From the NCBI RefSeq assembly GCF_017313785.1, contig NZ_JAFLNL010000013.1:1-64000 (forward strand): a stretch of DNA of 64,000 nt, read 5' to 3'. Below are positions 1 through 8,897 of this stretch, in pieces (position 1 is the stretch's first letter; each line of letters starts with the position of its first letter). The notes under the pieces were generated by a model. That model was not told the DNA's origin. It saw only the letters and a program-made list of their open reading frames with translations, and made no database searches. Position numbers and translations under genes: made by a program. The DNA comes from Flagellimonas aurea. GTDB lineage: Bacteria; Bacteroidota; Bacteroidia; Flavobacteriales; Flavobacteriaceae.

Positions 1-1096
1 ACACAAAATTCACCCCATTGGACGTGGTATTCTTGATGTATACCACAGAACGTTCCCCGGTCCACATCACTGCCGACTTAGGAATGGTTATCGCTTCTGA
101 TGCAATGGGCTGTTTTGCTTTTACGGTTCCGGAAGCGAACATTTCCGGCTTTAACCTTAAACCGGTGTTCCCGATCTCGATTCTGGCCTTGGCAACCCTT
201 GTCATGGGATTGATCACCGGGTCGATATAGGAAATCCTGCCTTTGAAGTTTTCGCCCGGGAGCGAGGGTATGGTAAAGACCACTTCATCGCCTTTTCTTA
301 CCCAGGGCATGTCGGACTCATAAATATCGAACAGTACCCAAACGCTGTTCAGGTTGGCAATTTGATATAATGCCTTGCCCTTGTTGACATAGTCGCCAAG
401 GTTTACCATTTTTTCGGTAACGTAGCCTGAAACATCGGCATGTATCGGCAATTCCTCCTTAACGGTCCCGGATTGAAGTATCTGTGCGATTTGGTTGTCG
501 GAAAGCTTCCAGTTTTTTAATTTTTCCTTGGCGGCATTAAAAAACTGCGGTTGGGTGTCCGCCACCTTTCTTGCTTCAAAAAGTTCCTCTTGTGCAGTGA
601 CCAGATCAGGGGAATAAATATAGGCGATGATCTGCCCCTGCTTGATGTACTCCCCTGTAAAATTGACCATTAGCCGTTCCACCCTCCCGGGAATATGGGA
701 AGATTGGGAATAGATCGATCGTTCATCCGCTTCCACCTTGCCATTAAGATCGATCAATTTGACCGGGGCGGTCTTGCCCACGATTTCCGTAGTGACATTG
801 GCAAGCTGCATGGCGGTTTTCGACATGCTAACGGCCATGGGGTCCAGTTCCGAACCGTTGTCATTTTCCAAAGGGATCAAGTCCATCCCACAAATGGGAC
901 AATCTCCCGGTTCCGTCTGTCTGATCTGGGGATGCATGGAGCAGGTCCAAATGGTTTCTCCCGATACTTCCGAAGTATGTTGGTGTTCCTCTTTGGCATT
1001 GCCCTTGGAGCCCCCGAACAATAGCCATCCCAGCAAAAGTCCAAGAACCAAGGTGGACAAGGCTATTTTTACTATTTTTTGTGTTTCTGATTTCAT
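1..1096 (-). CDS. cusB: CusB-like efflux RND periplasmic adaptor (3' end outside window)
   Basis: Membrane-fusion protein linking the inner-membrane pump CusA to the outer-membrane TolC channel in Cu/Ag-type efflux. The frame opens with an ATG read leftward from 1096 and is still open at the window edge (365 codons visible). Residues 10-28 form a hydrophobic anchor. A heavy-metal-binding module at about residues 49-75 (WTCSMHP ... CPICGMDL) is typical of CusB homologues with an N-terminal metal site. HlyD-type barrel-sandwich and beta-barrel segments follow (VNFTGEYIKQGQ, ADVSGYVTEKMV). It is last in the operon, 4 bp after the TolC gene. The C-terminus cannot be assessed. Confidence 0.93.
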   Translation of the reverse strand, partial: MKSETQKIVKIALSTLVLGLLLGWLLFGGSKGNAKEEHQHTSEVSGETIWTCSMHPQIRQTEPGDCPICGMDLIPLENDNGSELDPMAVSMSKTAMQLANVTTEIVGKTAPVKLIDLNGKVEADERSIYSQSSHIPGRVERLMVNFTGEYIKQGQIIAYIYSPDLVTAQEELFEARKVADTQPQFFNAAKEKLKNWKLSDNQIAQILQSGTVKEELPIHADVSGYVTEKMVNLGDYVNKGKALYQIANLNSVWVLFDIYESDMPWVRKGDEVVFTIPSLPGENFKGRISYIDPVINPMTRVAKARIEIGNTGLRLKPEMFASGTVKAKQPIASEAITIPKSAVMWTGERSVVYIKNTTSNGVNFV

Positions 1097-1100
1097 CTGA

Positions 1101-2324
1101 TTATTTTTTTGCCGTGATATAGTTAAACTTGGCCAACGCTATTTCATATTGCGTCAATGCGCTTATTTTCAATTTAGTATACTTCAACAATTGTTGCTGC
1201 ATTCGCAACACCTCCTCGAAGTCCTTCCCGGAATTCCCATAGGCTGTGAACAACAGATTGAGTGCTTGTTCCGATTCCATGATCTGTTCATCAAAGAGGG
1301 AAATCAAATCCGTCTGCTGCCTTATGTCAAAAACGGCCATTTCATAATTGGTCTTCAATGTATTGGTGACTTCCTTTTTTTGCAGTGCATAACTTTCCTG
1401 CATCAATTGGGCCTCCTTTTCGGCTGCCCTGTACTTACCCCTGAATAGGGGCAGGCTCAAGGTAACCATGGGCATCAATACATCCTTGCCATTATCGGGA
1501 ACCACCATGTCGGTACGCTTATCAACCATTACATAGTCCAGTCCGACCCCCACTTTTGGCAGGCCTTGTTTAAGGGCTGCCCTTTCGGATGCCGCTGCAG
1601 CCTTGACCTTTAATTCCAGGGAATTCAAGAGCGGATGGTCCACTACCAAGGAATCTTTGACATAATCAATGGGCAGTACATTGACCCCAAAGGTCTCAGG
1701 GATGTTTATTTGTTCATCTTCCTTACGGTCCAATAGTTTATTGAAGGACGCCAAAAGGGGGATTTCCTTATGTTTAAGGATACCCAGATTCGTCCGGGCT
1801 TCCTTTAAAAGCACGTCCACCCTTAAGACATCGACCAATGATCCCAAGCCATTTTTGAATTTCGTATTGGAAACCGTCCTGTAGGATTCCAGAATGGCAA
1901 TGTTGTCCTCTTCGATCCGTACCCACTCCTTAAGTTCGTACAATGGAAAATAAGCTGCTGAAACCTCGTAATAAAGTTTGTTCCTGGCATCCAAAAAAGA
2001 CTGGTACTTGGCCTCTGCCATAAGTGCAGCGGCATCACCTTGGGCCTTTAAGGTTCCAAACCAAGGAAACATCTGAGTCAGTGAAAACCTTGCCTTTTGG
2101 GGCCCTACCCGGGTTTCGACCGGGGAGATGAAGTACCCAAAGGACAGGTTTGGATCTGGTAAAGCCTTCACCTGCGGTACTTTTTGTAACGCCGCCTCAA
2201 AATCTTTGTACTGTGAAAGCAACCCTGGATTGTTCTCAGCCGCTACCTTAAAGTAATCCTCCAAGGTCTGGCCGTTGGAAAGGATACTTGTCAAGACAAA
2301 TATGATGGTCAATACATTTTTCAT
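1101..2324 (-). CDS. TolC-family outer membrane efflux channel (CusC-like)
   Basis: Outer-membrane channel of the tripartite metal efflux system. The 407-residue product has an N-terminal signal peptide (residues 1-18, ending SNGQ) followed by the two helical repeats of the OEP family: the first starts LEDYFKVAAENNPGL, the second carries the ERAALKQGLPKVGVGLDY region. Length is slightly short of the usual 410-450 but no domain is missing. It lies 1 bp downstream of cusA and 4 bp upstream of the adaptor, so the three are surely cotranscribed. Substrate cannot be read from this subunit; the pump and adaptor suggest Cu(I)/Ag(I). Confidence 0.92.
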   Translation of the reverse strand: MKNVLTIIFVLTSILSNGQTLEDYFKVAAENNPGLLSQYKDFEAALQKVPQVKALPDPNLSFGYFISPVETRVGPQKARFSLTQMFPWFGTLKAQGDAAALMAEAKYQSFLDARNKLYYEVSAAYFPLYELKEWVRIEEDNIAILESYRTVSNTKFKNGLGSLVDVLRVDVLLKEARTNLGILKHKEIPLLASFNKLLDRKEDEQINIPETFGVNVLPIDYVKDSLVVDHPLLNSLELKVKAAAASERAALKQGLPKVGVGLDYVMVDKRTDMVVPDNGKDVLMPMVTLSLPLFRGKYRAAEKEAQLMQESYALQKKEVTNTLKTNYEMAVFDIRQQTDLISLFDEQIMESEQALNLLFTAYGNSGKDFEEVLRMQQQLLKYTKLKISALTQYEIALAKFNYITAKK

Positions 2325-2325
2325 T

Positions 2326-5300
2326 TTACTGTATTTTTTTCAATGCTTTGTTGCGATTTATAATGACTGTTTCCCTCCAATAGGCTTGGAGTACCGGGAC
2401 CACGAACATGGTCATGATCTGAATGGCCATTCCCCCAAAAGTCGGGATGGCCATGGGAATCATAATGTCGGCCCCTTTTCCGGTAGAGGTCAGCACGGGC
2501 AAAAGGGCGATGATGGCCACGGCGGCCGTCATCATGGCGGGACGGACCCTTTTTTTCCCTGCCTCCAAAACCGCCGCTCTTACATCCGGTACGGTTTGAG
2601 GGTTCTTTTCCTCAAAAACCTGGTGGATGTACGTACCCATGATGACACCATCATCGGTGGCAATACCGAAAAGTGCGATAAAACCAACCCAAACCGCAAC
2701 GCTTAAATTGATCGTGTGCATTTGGAACAGATCCCGCATGTTGACCCCTGAAATGGCAAAATTCATGAACCAATCCTGACCATAGAGCCAGAGCATTATG
2801 AAACCTCCCGCAAAAGCAACAAAAACTCCGGAAAAATGGATGGAGGATGCGATGACCGTCTTGAACTGAAAAAACAGGAGCAAGAAAATCACAATCAAAC
2901 TGATCGGTATGACAATGGACAGTCTTTTCACTGCCCTGATTTGGTTCTCATAACTCCCAGAAAACTTATAGCTTATTCCGGCGGGAACCGTTAATTCCCC
3001 TGCATCGATTTTTTTCTGGATGGCTTCCTGGGCATCGTTCACCACATCGACTTCCGCAAAACCGTCCCGTTTATCAAAAAGCACATAGCCCACCAAAAAG
3101 GTGTTTTCGCTCTTGATGGCCTGAGGCCCGCGGACATATTCAAAATCCACCACTTGGGATAAGGGAATTTGCGCCCCTACCGGTGTGGGAATCAAAATTT
3201 TCTTCAACGATTCCGGGTCGTCCCTCAATTCCCTCGGGTAGCGCACCCGCACGGGAAAACGTTCCCTACCTTCAACGGTGGAGGTGATTTTCATCCCACC
3301 GATCGCTGTTTCGATGCTTTGCTGCACATCTTCAATGTTCAAACCATATCGGGATATCCCGTCCCTGTTGATATTGAGGTGCAAATAAGGTTTGCCCACT
3401 ATTCTATCGGCGAATACGGCTTCTGCCTTGACCGAGGGCACTTCCTTCAAGATACCTTCCAATTGCATCCCAAAATCCTCGATGGTCTTCAGATCGGGAC
3501 CAAAAACCTTGATCCCCATGGGAGCGCGCATTCCGGTCTGCAACATCACCAACCGGGTTTCTATGGGCTGTAATTTGGGAGCAGAGGTTATGCCCGGGAT
3601 CTTGGTGACCTTTACGATCTCATCCCAGATATCGTTGGGGGATTTGATATGAGGCCTCCAGTTTCGGAAAAACTCACCGTCCTCATCCACGATCAGGTCC
3701 TTCTCGGCAATCCCTAACTGCAAGGCCTCCTCATTGGTCAAAGTGTCTTTATGCTGGGTAATGAACCTGTCCTTTCGATCTACTTTATAACGGACCCTAT
3801 GTCCGTCTTCATTCACAATGAATTCAGGTTTATAGTTGATGATGTTCTCATACATGGAAATGGGTGCAGGGTCCAGTGCGGATTCAACGCGACCGAGTTT
3901 ACCGACAACCAAGTCCACTTCGGGTATGCTTCCCAAGAGCATATCCAACTGTCCAACCACCCTTTTGTTGTATTCCACCCCTGAATGCGGCATGGATGTC
4001 GGCATCAACAGGAACGAACCTTCATTGAGCGATGGCATGAACTCGGATCCTATTCCCGGGAATCTCTTGGAAGCTGCCTGCCATCCCGAGGTCTGTCTGA
4101 CACTTTTCCAACCTACCGATTCAAAGCCTTTGGCCACGATTCCAAAGGTGCTATCGAACCCCAGCCAAACCAATACCCCAAAAAACAGGGTCACGAATGG
4201 GATGAGCATGAACTTTCCTTTGTTTTCCAGACACCACTTTAGGACCGGGGTATAGAAATGTACGATTCCCATCAAAGCGGCCAGGATAATGCCCACTAGG
4301 AACAACACAAAAAAGTAGTTGACCACAATACCGTTTTGGGGTCCCAAGGGCATCCATTCCTCGGTCAGGAAGAAGGAAGCGATAAAAACGGTCAGTCCCA
4401 AATTGATATAGTTGGGAAACGATTTATAGTGCTCCGGCCATTTGGGTTCCATCAAATTGTTCAACCCAATGAGTGAAATGACCAATGGCAACCACATCTG
4501 GGCATAAAATGCAAAAATAAGCCCGGTGGATATCAATAGAATGGACCAAAACCGTCGCACCCGTTTCTTGTCATAATCCACCCCCATTACAAAATGGGCC
4601 AATGCCGGAAGCACAACGATTCCAAGCACAAAGGCGCTCAACAGGGCAAAGGTCTTGGTAAAGGCCAAGGGCCTAAATAGCTTCCCTTCTGCCGATTGCA
4701 TGGCAAAGACAGGCACAAAGCTCACGACGGTGGTCGCCAATGCGGTCGTAATTGCCGAGGCCACTTCCACGGTGGCCTTATATATTACCTGAATGAGTTC
4801 CTTGCCCTTGGCACCATGGTTCTCGGGCATTTCCAAATGACGGATAATGTTCTCGACGAACACGATCCCCACGTCCACCATCACCCCTATGGCAATGGCT
4901 ATCCCGGAAAGGGCCACCACATTGGCATCTACCCCGGCATATTGCATGACAATAAAGGTCATTAGGACCCCGACAGGCAATAGACTGGATATGATCACAG
5001 AGGCCCTCAGGTTGAGGACAAGTACCAGTACAACGATGATGCTGATCAGTATTTCGTGGGACAGGGCATTTTCCAAAGTACCTATGGTCTCGTGGATGAG
5101 CTGTGTCCGGTCATAAAACGGGACCACGGTCAATTGGCTTTCCACACCATTGGCCAATGTCTTTTTGGGCAAACCGGGTGCGATTTCCTTGATCTTGTCC
5201 TTCACATTATTGATGACCGCCAAAGGATTGGAACCATAACGGGCGACCACGACGCCACCTACCACTTCGGCGCCCCCTTTATCGAGCACGCCCCTTCGTG

Positions 5301-6162
5301 TGGCCGGTCCCAAGCTGACCACCCCAATATCCTTGACCCGAACCGGGACATTGTCAAAGACGGCAACCACGGCCTTTTCTATGTCTTCCGTATTTTTGAC
5401 ATATCCCAAGCCCCTGACCAAATATTCTGCTTGATTGACTTCAATGGTCTTGGCGCCCACATCCCTGTTCGACTTCCGTACGGCCTCCATGACCTTGTAT
5501 AAAGGAATATTATAGGCTTTCAGGGCATCTGGATTTACATCCACTTGATATTCTTGGACGAAACCACCGATCGAAGCCACTTCGGACACCCCGTCCACGG
5601 CATTCAACCCGTATTTCACATAAAAATCCTGGGCAGTCCGTATTTCGTGCAGATCCCATCCTCCCGTAGGGTTGCCATCCTTGTCCCTTCCTTCCAGGGT
5701 ATACCAATATACCTGTCCCAATGCCGTGGCGTCAGGACCCAAAGTCGGGGTTACCCCATCGGGCAACAGCCCTGCGGGAAGTGAATTCAATTTTTCAAGG
5801 ATCCGGGAGCGCGACCAATAAAATTCCACATCATCATTAAAAATGATATAGATACTGGAAAATCCAAAGATGGATGAACTACGGATCGTTTTCACCCCTG
5901 GAATTCCAAGTAAATAGGTCGTCATTGGATAAGAAATCTGATCCTCGATATCTTGTGGCGATCGCCCGGGCCATTGCGTGAAAACAATTTGCTGGTTTTC
6001 CCCAATATCGGGAATGGCATCCACGGGCACCGGGTCTTTTGGGAGAAAGCCCGTATTCCAATTGAAGGGGGAAGTGACAATCCCCCAGGTAACCAACGTT
6101 ATTAAAACGAGAACGGTCACCAGTTTGTTCTCTAAAAAGTATTTTATGATTTTATTAAGCAT
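2326..6162 (-). CDS. cusA: CusA/CzcA-family heavy-metal efflux RND pump
   Basis: Proton-driven inner-membrane pump of the HAE1/HME RND superfamily, 1278 residues, within the range seen for Bacteroidota CusA. Twelve membrane segments are recognisable; the TM4 motif GVMVDVGIVFVEN places proton-relay acids at D430 and E437, and the second half has GIATDDGVIMGTYI. The stretch MLQTGMRAPMGIKVFGPD in the second porter domain is Met-containing as expected of Cu/Ag pumps. A long hydrophobic insertion with extra membrane segments (about residues 525-660) before the second periplasmic domain is common in this phylum. It follows a HYC_CC_PP gene by 104 bp and heads the pump-channel-adaptor set. Metal choice is inferred, not proven. 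Confidence 0.94.
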   Translation of the reverse strand: MLNKIIKYFLENKLVTVLVLITLVTWGIVTSPFNWNTGFLPKDPVPVDAIPDIGENQQIVFTQWPGRSPQDIEDQISYPMTTYLLGIPGVKTIRSSSIFGFSSIYIIFNDDVEFYWSRSRILEKLNSLPAGLLPDGVTPTLGPDATALGQVYWYTLEGRDKDGNPTGGWDLHEIRTAQDFYVKYGLNAVDGVSEVASIGGFVQEYQVDVNPDALKAYNIPLYKVMEAVRKSNRDVGAKTIEVNQAEYLVRGLGYVKNTEDIEKAVVAVFDNVPVRVKDIGVVSLGPATRRGVLDKGGAEVVGGVVVARYGSNPLAVINNVKDKIKEIAPGLPKKTLANGVESQLTVVPFYDRTQLIHETIGTLENALSHEILISIIVVLVLVLNLRASVIISSLLPVGVLMTFIVMQYAGVDANVVALSGIAIAIGVMVDVGIVFVENIIRHLEMPENHGAKGKELIQVIYKATVEVASAITTALATTVVSFVPVFAMQSAEGKLFRPLAFTKTFALLSAFVLGIVVLPALAHFVMGVDYDKKRVRRFWSILLISTGLIFAFYAQMWLPLVISLIGLNNLMEPKWPEHYKSFPNYINLGLTVFIASFFLTEEWMPLGPQNGIVVNYFFVLFLVGIILAALMGIVHFYTPVLKWCLENKGKFMLIPFVTLFFGVLVWLGFDSTFGIVAKGFESVGWKSVRQTSGWQAASKRFPGIGSEFMPSLNEGSFLLMPTSMPHSGVEYNKRVVGQLDMLLGSIPEVDLVVGKLGRVESALDPAPISMYENIINYKPEFIVNEDGHRVRYKVDRKDRFITQHKDTLTNEEALQLGIAEKDLIVDEDGEFFRNWRPHIKSPNDIWDEIVKVTKIPGITSAPKLQPIETRLVMLQTGMRAPMGIKVFGPDLKTIEDFGMQLEGILKEVPSVKAEAVFADRIVGKPYLHLNINRDGISRYGLNIEDVQQSIETAIGGMKITSTVEGRERFPVRVRYPRELRDDPESLKKILIPTPVGAQIPLSQVVDFEYVRGPQAIKSENTFLVGYVLFDKRDGFAEVDVVNDAQEAIQKKIDAGELTVPAGISYKFSGSYENQIRAVKRLSIVIPISLIVIFLLLFFQFKTVIASSIHFSGVFVAFAGGFIMLWLYGQDWFMNFAISGVNMRDLFQMHTINLSVAVWVGFIALFGIATDDGVIMGTYIHQVFEEKNPQTVPDVRAAVLEAGKKRVRPAMMTAAVAIIALLPVLTSTGKGADIMIPMAIPTFGGMAIQIMTMFVVPVLQAYWRETVIINRNKALKKIQ

Positions 6163-6266
6163 ATCATGAGTTTATTGTGTTGGAAATAGTGAAAATGTTC
6201 CAAAGGCAATAAATACCTAGGGCCATGCCAAAAACCATAGCACGGCCAAACGTCATCGATATGCTC

Positions 6267-6683
6267 TTAAATAAGGAAAGTTTGATCAAGAATCTGAATA
6301 TCCTTGACCAAAAGGGGCGGAGGGTAATGTACGACAGAAACTATATTTTCCTGTAATCCCTCAAAAAGATTGATGTAACTGTAGGTGAAGGCAACCAGGA
6401 ACTGATGCTCCCCAACACTTAAATTTTCAACGGAAAGCAATAGATCCCTATTTCCTTGTACGGAAAGCGTTTCGTCATCGCAACACTGTTTTTTCTGCAG
6501 CTTGTGCTGGTGTGAATCCGATGGCTGCTGCATATCCATTCCACAGGATTCCGCTTTACCGAAGAAGGAAAAATCAACAAGATCTTCCCCACAATAGTGT
6601 TGTGCCACCGCAAAGGAAAAGGTGGATGCCAGCACGTTGAGTGCCATAAAACAAGATAATATTTTGAACCAAAATATTCTCAT
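6267..6683 (-). CDS. HYC_CC_PP-type small exported protein
   Basis: Small exported protein of the HYC_CC_PP type, known by an HYC motif after the signal peptide, a central CC pair and C-terminal prolines. Here: signal peptide at residues 1-27, AQHYCGED at 27-34, an isolated C47, a His-rich stretch (SDSHQHKLQ), KQCCDDE, and YPPPLL near the end. The Cys/His content and the position directly upstream of cusA suggest periplasmic copper binding, but no function is established that I know of. The final residues (QTFLI) match the homologue at 7247-7666, so the two are paralogues in opposite orientation. Confidence 0.8.
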   Translation of the reverse strand: MRIFWFKILSCFMALNVLASTFSFAVAQHYCGEDLVDFSFFGKAESCGMDMQQPSDSHQHKLQKKQCCDDETLSVQGNRDLLLSVENLSVGEHQFLVAFTYSYINLFEGLQENIVSVVHYPPPLLVKDIQILDQTFLI

Positions 6684-7246
6684 AAGCGGTTACAAAACTA
6701 CAAAAATTTTAACAACCTCATTAAATTTAACACAATTTATACAAGGATTCCGCATAAAGCCCCTGCTTTTCAAAGTACCGACCATGGCACCCCATACTTT
6801 TGACCATCAATCATTTATACGACCATCGTATCTGGTCCGGGACGGTATAAAGCACATCGTGGTTCGAAGGCCCTCCTTACTGGCAACGGATGGAACCCTG
6901 ACCAATAGCATTGTATTTTCAACCCGATTAAAGGTGGAACCCTTGTCTTCAATCGAACCATAACAGACCTTAAAGTTCCTCGATACCGAATCCGATCGTT
7001 GGACAGCTGACGGTCATTCCTTTCCCCACATATTGTATACCAGTATAGTATTGTGATCCTTGTGGTGGCCCAATGCCAGTACTTTTGGTAAACCTGATAT
7101 TTGTCATGTTTTTTCCGAATCCCATACCTTACATTTGGAACCAAATCCTGCTGAAATCACACACAAACAGTAATCATATGGATAACTGCATAATTGATTA
7201 CAGTTTGATTTTTAGCGAGTTAAACAAAATTTAGTAACTTTAGGAA
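6684..7246. other. Divergent intergenic region, no convincing gene
   Basis: Separates the two oppositely oriented HYC_CC_PP genes, so it should carry promoters for both the cus operon and the plus-strand copper set. A TAnnTTTG-like box read on the minus strand at 6693-6700 lies only about 10 bp from the 6683 start. A 7-bp inverted repeat (7170-7176 with 7195-7201) sits about 50 bp before the 7247 start. A 51-codon minus-strand frame (6970-7125) is glycine-rich and protein-like but matches nothing I know; with several interrupted frames beside it, a decayed gene is possible. Confidence 0.4.
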
Positions 7247-7666
7247 GTGAAGCAAACCACATCGAAAATATTGTCCCTGTTTCTGGCCTGTTCTGTATTG
7301 ATCAGTACCACTTCCTTTGCATCGAATGCCCATTTTTGCTGTAACAAGTTGGTCAGTTTTTCTGTGACCGGCAAAGCAAAACCCTGCGACCAAAAGCTTC
7401 AAAATCCCAAAAACACCTCAAGGAAGTGCTCTTTGGAACAAAAGGATTGCTGCAGCACCGATACCTATGCCAATATTGGCAAGGATGACCTGATGCTGGA
7501 TTCCTTTGACCTTGATTTCGGCACACTTGTATTTCTAAATGCCTTTATTTTTTACCATATCGATCGTTTCGAAGGGCTACAGGAAAACATAATCCCTTTT
7601 AAAGACTACGATCCCCCGTGGATCGAACAGGATCTCCTTGTCCTTCATGAAACTTTCCTAATTTGA
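7247..7666 (+). CDS. HYC_CC_PP-type small exported protein, second copy
   Basis: Paralogue of the protein encoded at 6267-6683, on the opposite strand. The frame begins with GTG at 7247, giving a clear signal peptide (ending TTSFAS) followed by AHFCCN, a KPCDQ motif, a KDCCSTD cysteine pair and a terminal YDPPWIEQDLL...ETFLI. The HYC signature is altered to HFCC. No ATG gives a better start. Likely exported or periplasmic and metal-linked by context; the biochemical role is unknown. Sequence drift from the first copy makes a recent duplication unlikely. Confidence 0.75.
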   Translation: MKQTTSKILSLFLACSVLISTTSFASNAHFCCNKLVSFSVTGKAKPCDQKLQNPKNTSRKCSLEQKDCCSTDTYANIGKDDLMLDSFDLDFGTLVFLNAFIFYHIDRFEGLQENIIPFKDYDPPWIEQDLLVLHETFLI

Positions 7667-7832
7667 TTTTTACACTGGCGGAACGTCAATGCAATCGTTC
7701 GCTCTTCACATTGGTCATGGCCACTAAATGACCTTTTTTGTCGTGTGCTATCTCCACGACGGCATATCCTGATCGATTCTCCTATCGGGTTTTGACCCGA
7801 TATTATTTACGCTTAACAATAACTCAGACACC

Positions 7833-8414
7833 ATGGATTCCAAAAAGGAATACTGGATAAAGCATATGGTCTGTAGGCGATGCCTCAAGGTCATAAGACA
7901 AGAATTGCATGACCTGGGCATTGAGGTTCTATCCCTTGAACTGGGGAAACTTACGGTAAATGCCCCGGAAATAGGGATTGCCGAAGTTGACCAAAAAGTC
8001 GTGGACGTCCTACATTCCAATGGCTTTGAAATAGCCAAAAGCGAAGAGGAAATGATCGTTGAGAAAATCAAGATAGGCTTGATTTCCTTAGTGACCAACG
8101 TCCCGATTAACCACAAAGGGAACACCTCGGACTACCTTGTCGATTTATTGCATCGCGATTACAAAGTACTGAGCAAGGTTTTTTCCAGAAATGAAAACAT
8201 CACGATCGAAAAGTACTTTATCAAGCTCAAGATCGAAAAGGTAAAGGAGCTTATCCAACTGGGACAATATTCATTTTCCGATATCGCCTATATGCTCGAT
8301 TACAGCAGCGTCAACCATTTGTCCGCACAGTTCAAGGAAATTATGGGGATGAGCATGACGGATTACAAAAACGGACAAATGTGGCAAAGGGATTTTCTTG
8401 ACGAAATAATATAA
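7833..8414 (+). CDS. AraC-family transcription regulator with metal-site-like N-terminus
   Basis: A 193-residue probable transcription factor. The N-terminal 70 residues resemble a small ferredoxin-fold, HMA-like sensor with HMVCRRCLKVI at 11-21, a CxxC pair where HMA domains bind Cu(I). The C-terminal half (from about 105) is a two-helix-turn-helix AraC domain: IEKVKELIQLG, SFSDIAYMLDYSSVNHLSAQFKE, then the closing MTDYK. It sits between the second HYC_CC_PP gene and the cytochrome-porin genes and is the best candidate for copper-dependent control of this region. The metal-sensing role is inferred from the CxxC and context. Confidence 0.8.
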   Translation: MDSKKEYWIKHMVCRRCLKVIRQELHDLGIEVLSLELGKLTVNAPEIGIAEVDQKVVDVLHSNGFEIAKSEEEMIVEKIKIGLISLVTNVPINHKGNTSDYLVDLLHRDYKVLSKVFSRNENITIEKYFIKLKIEKVKELIQLGQYSFSDIAYMLDYSSVNHLSAQFKEIMGMSMTDYKNGQMWQRDFLDEII

Positions 8415-8489
8415 AAATCCAGGAATATTATGAAGATGGCCTGTCAGGTCAAACAGTAGTTTTAACGCAACAACCTAACAAATAATAAA

Positions 8490-8897
8490 ATGAAACTTAC
8501 ACAAAAAAAATCAATACCCATAATGCTAACGTTCCTAATGACCCTTTTGGCCCTACAGGCGACCAGAGCACAGACCCAATGGGAAGCCCCGGCCAGTGCG
8601 GACAATTTGAACAATCCCTTAAAAAATGATGCCACGGCGACAGAAAGCGGCAAACGGACCTTCAGAATGCTCTGTGTGATCTGCCACGGGGCCAAGGGTA
8701 AGGGAGACGGCATGGGCGGAGCCGGATTGACCCCAAAACCCACCGACTTGACCAGTGCCAAGGTACAGTCCCAATCGGACGGTGCCCTATTCTGGAAATT
8801 GACCAACGGTAAGCCCCCTATGGCTTCCTATGAAACCGCACTTCCCGAAAACAAGAGATGGGAATTGATCAACTATATCAGAACCTTGAAAAAATGA
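8490..8897 (+). CDS. Mono-haem c-type cytochrome, exported
   Basis: Periplasmic electron carrier of the class I/CytC_CBB3 type. Signal peptide at residues 1-27 (cleavage near RAQT), haem motif CVICH at 62-66 and a probable axial methionine at M111 (PPMASY). 135 residues in all. The stop overlaps the start of the porin gene by 4 bp (ATGA), which implies translational coupling. Partner and physiological electron donor are not visible. Confidence 0.88.
   Translation: MKLTQKKSIPIMLTFLMTLLALQATRAQTQWEAPASADNLNNPLKNDATATESGKRTFRMLCVICHGAKGKGDGMGGAGLTPKPTDLTSAKVQSQSDGALFWKLTNGKPPMASYETALPENKRWELINYIRTLKK

Noticed and set aside
6693..6700. TAGTTTTG as a promoter box for the minus-strand HYC_CC_PP/cus operon
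   Set aside because: It would put transcription start about 4 bases before the ATG, and no good TTTG element lies at the right distance upstream.
6815..7144. 109-codon minus-strand frame between the HYC_CC_PP genes
   Set aside because: Basic, aromatic-rich composition without domain or signal; the other frames there are equally plausible, so no gene is claimed.
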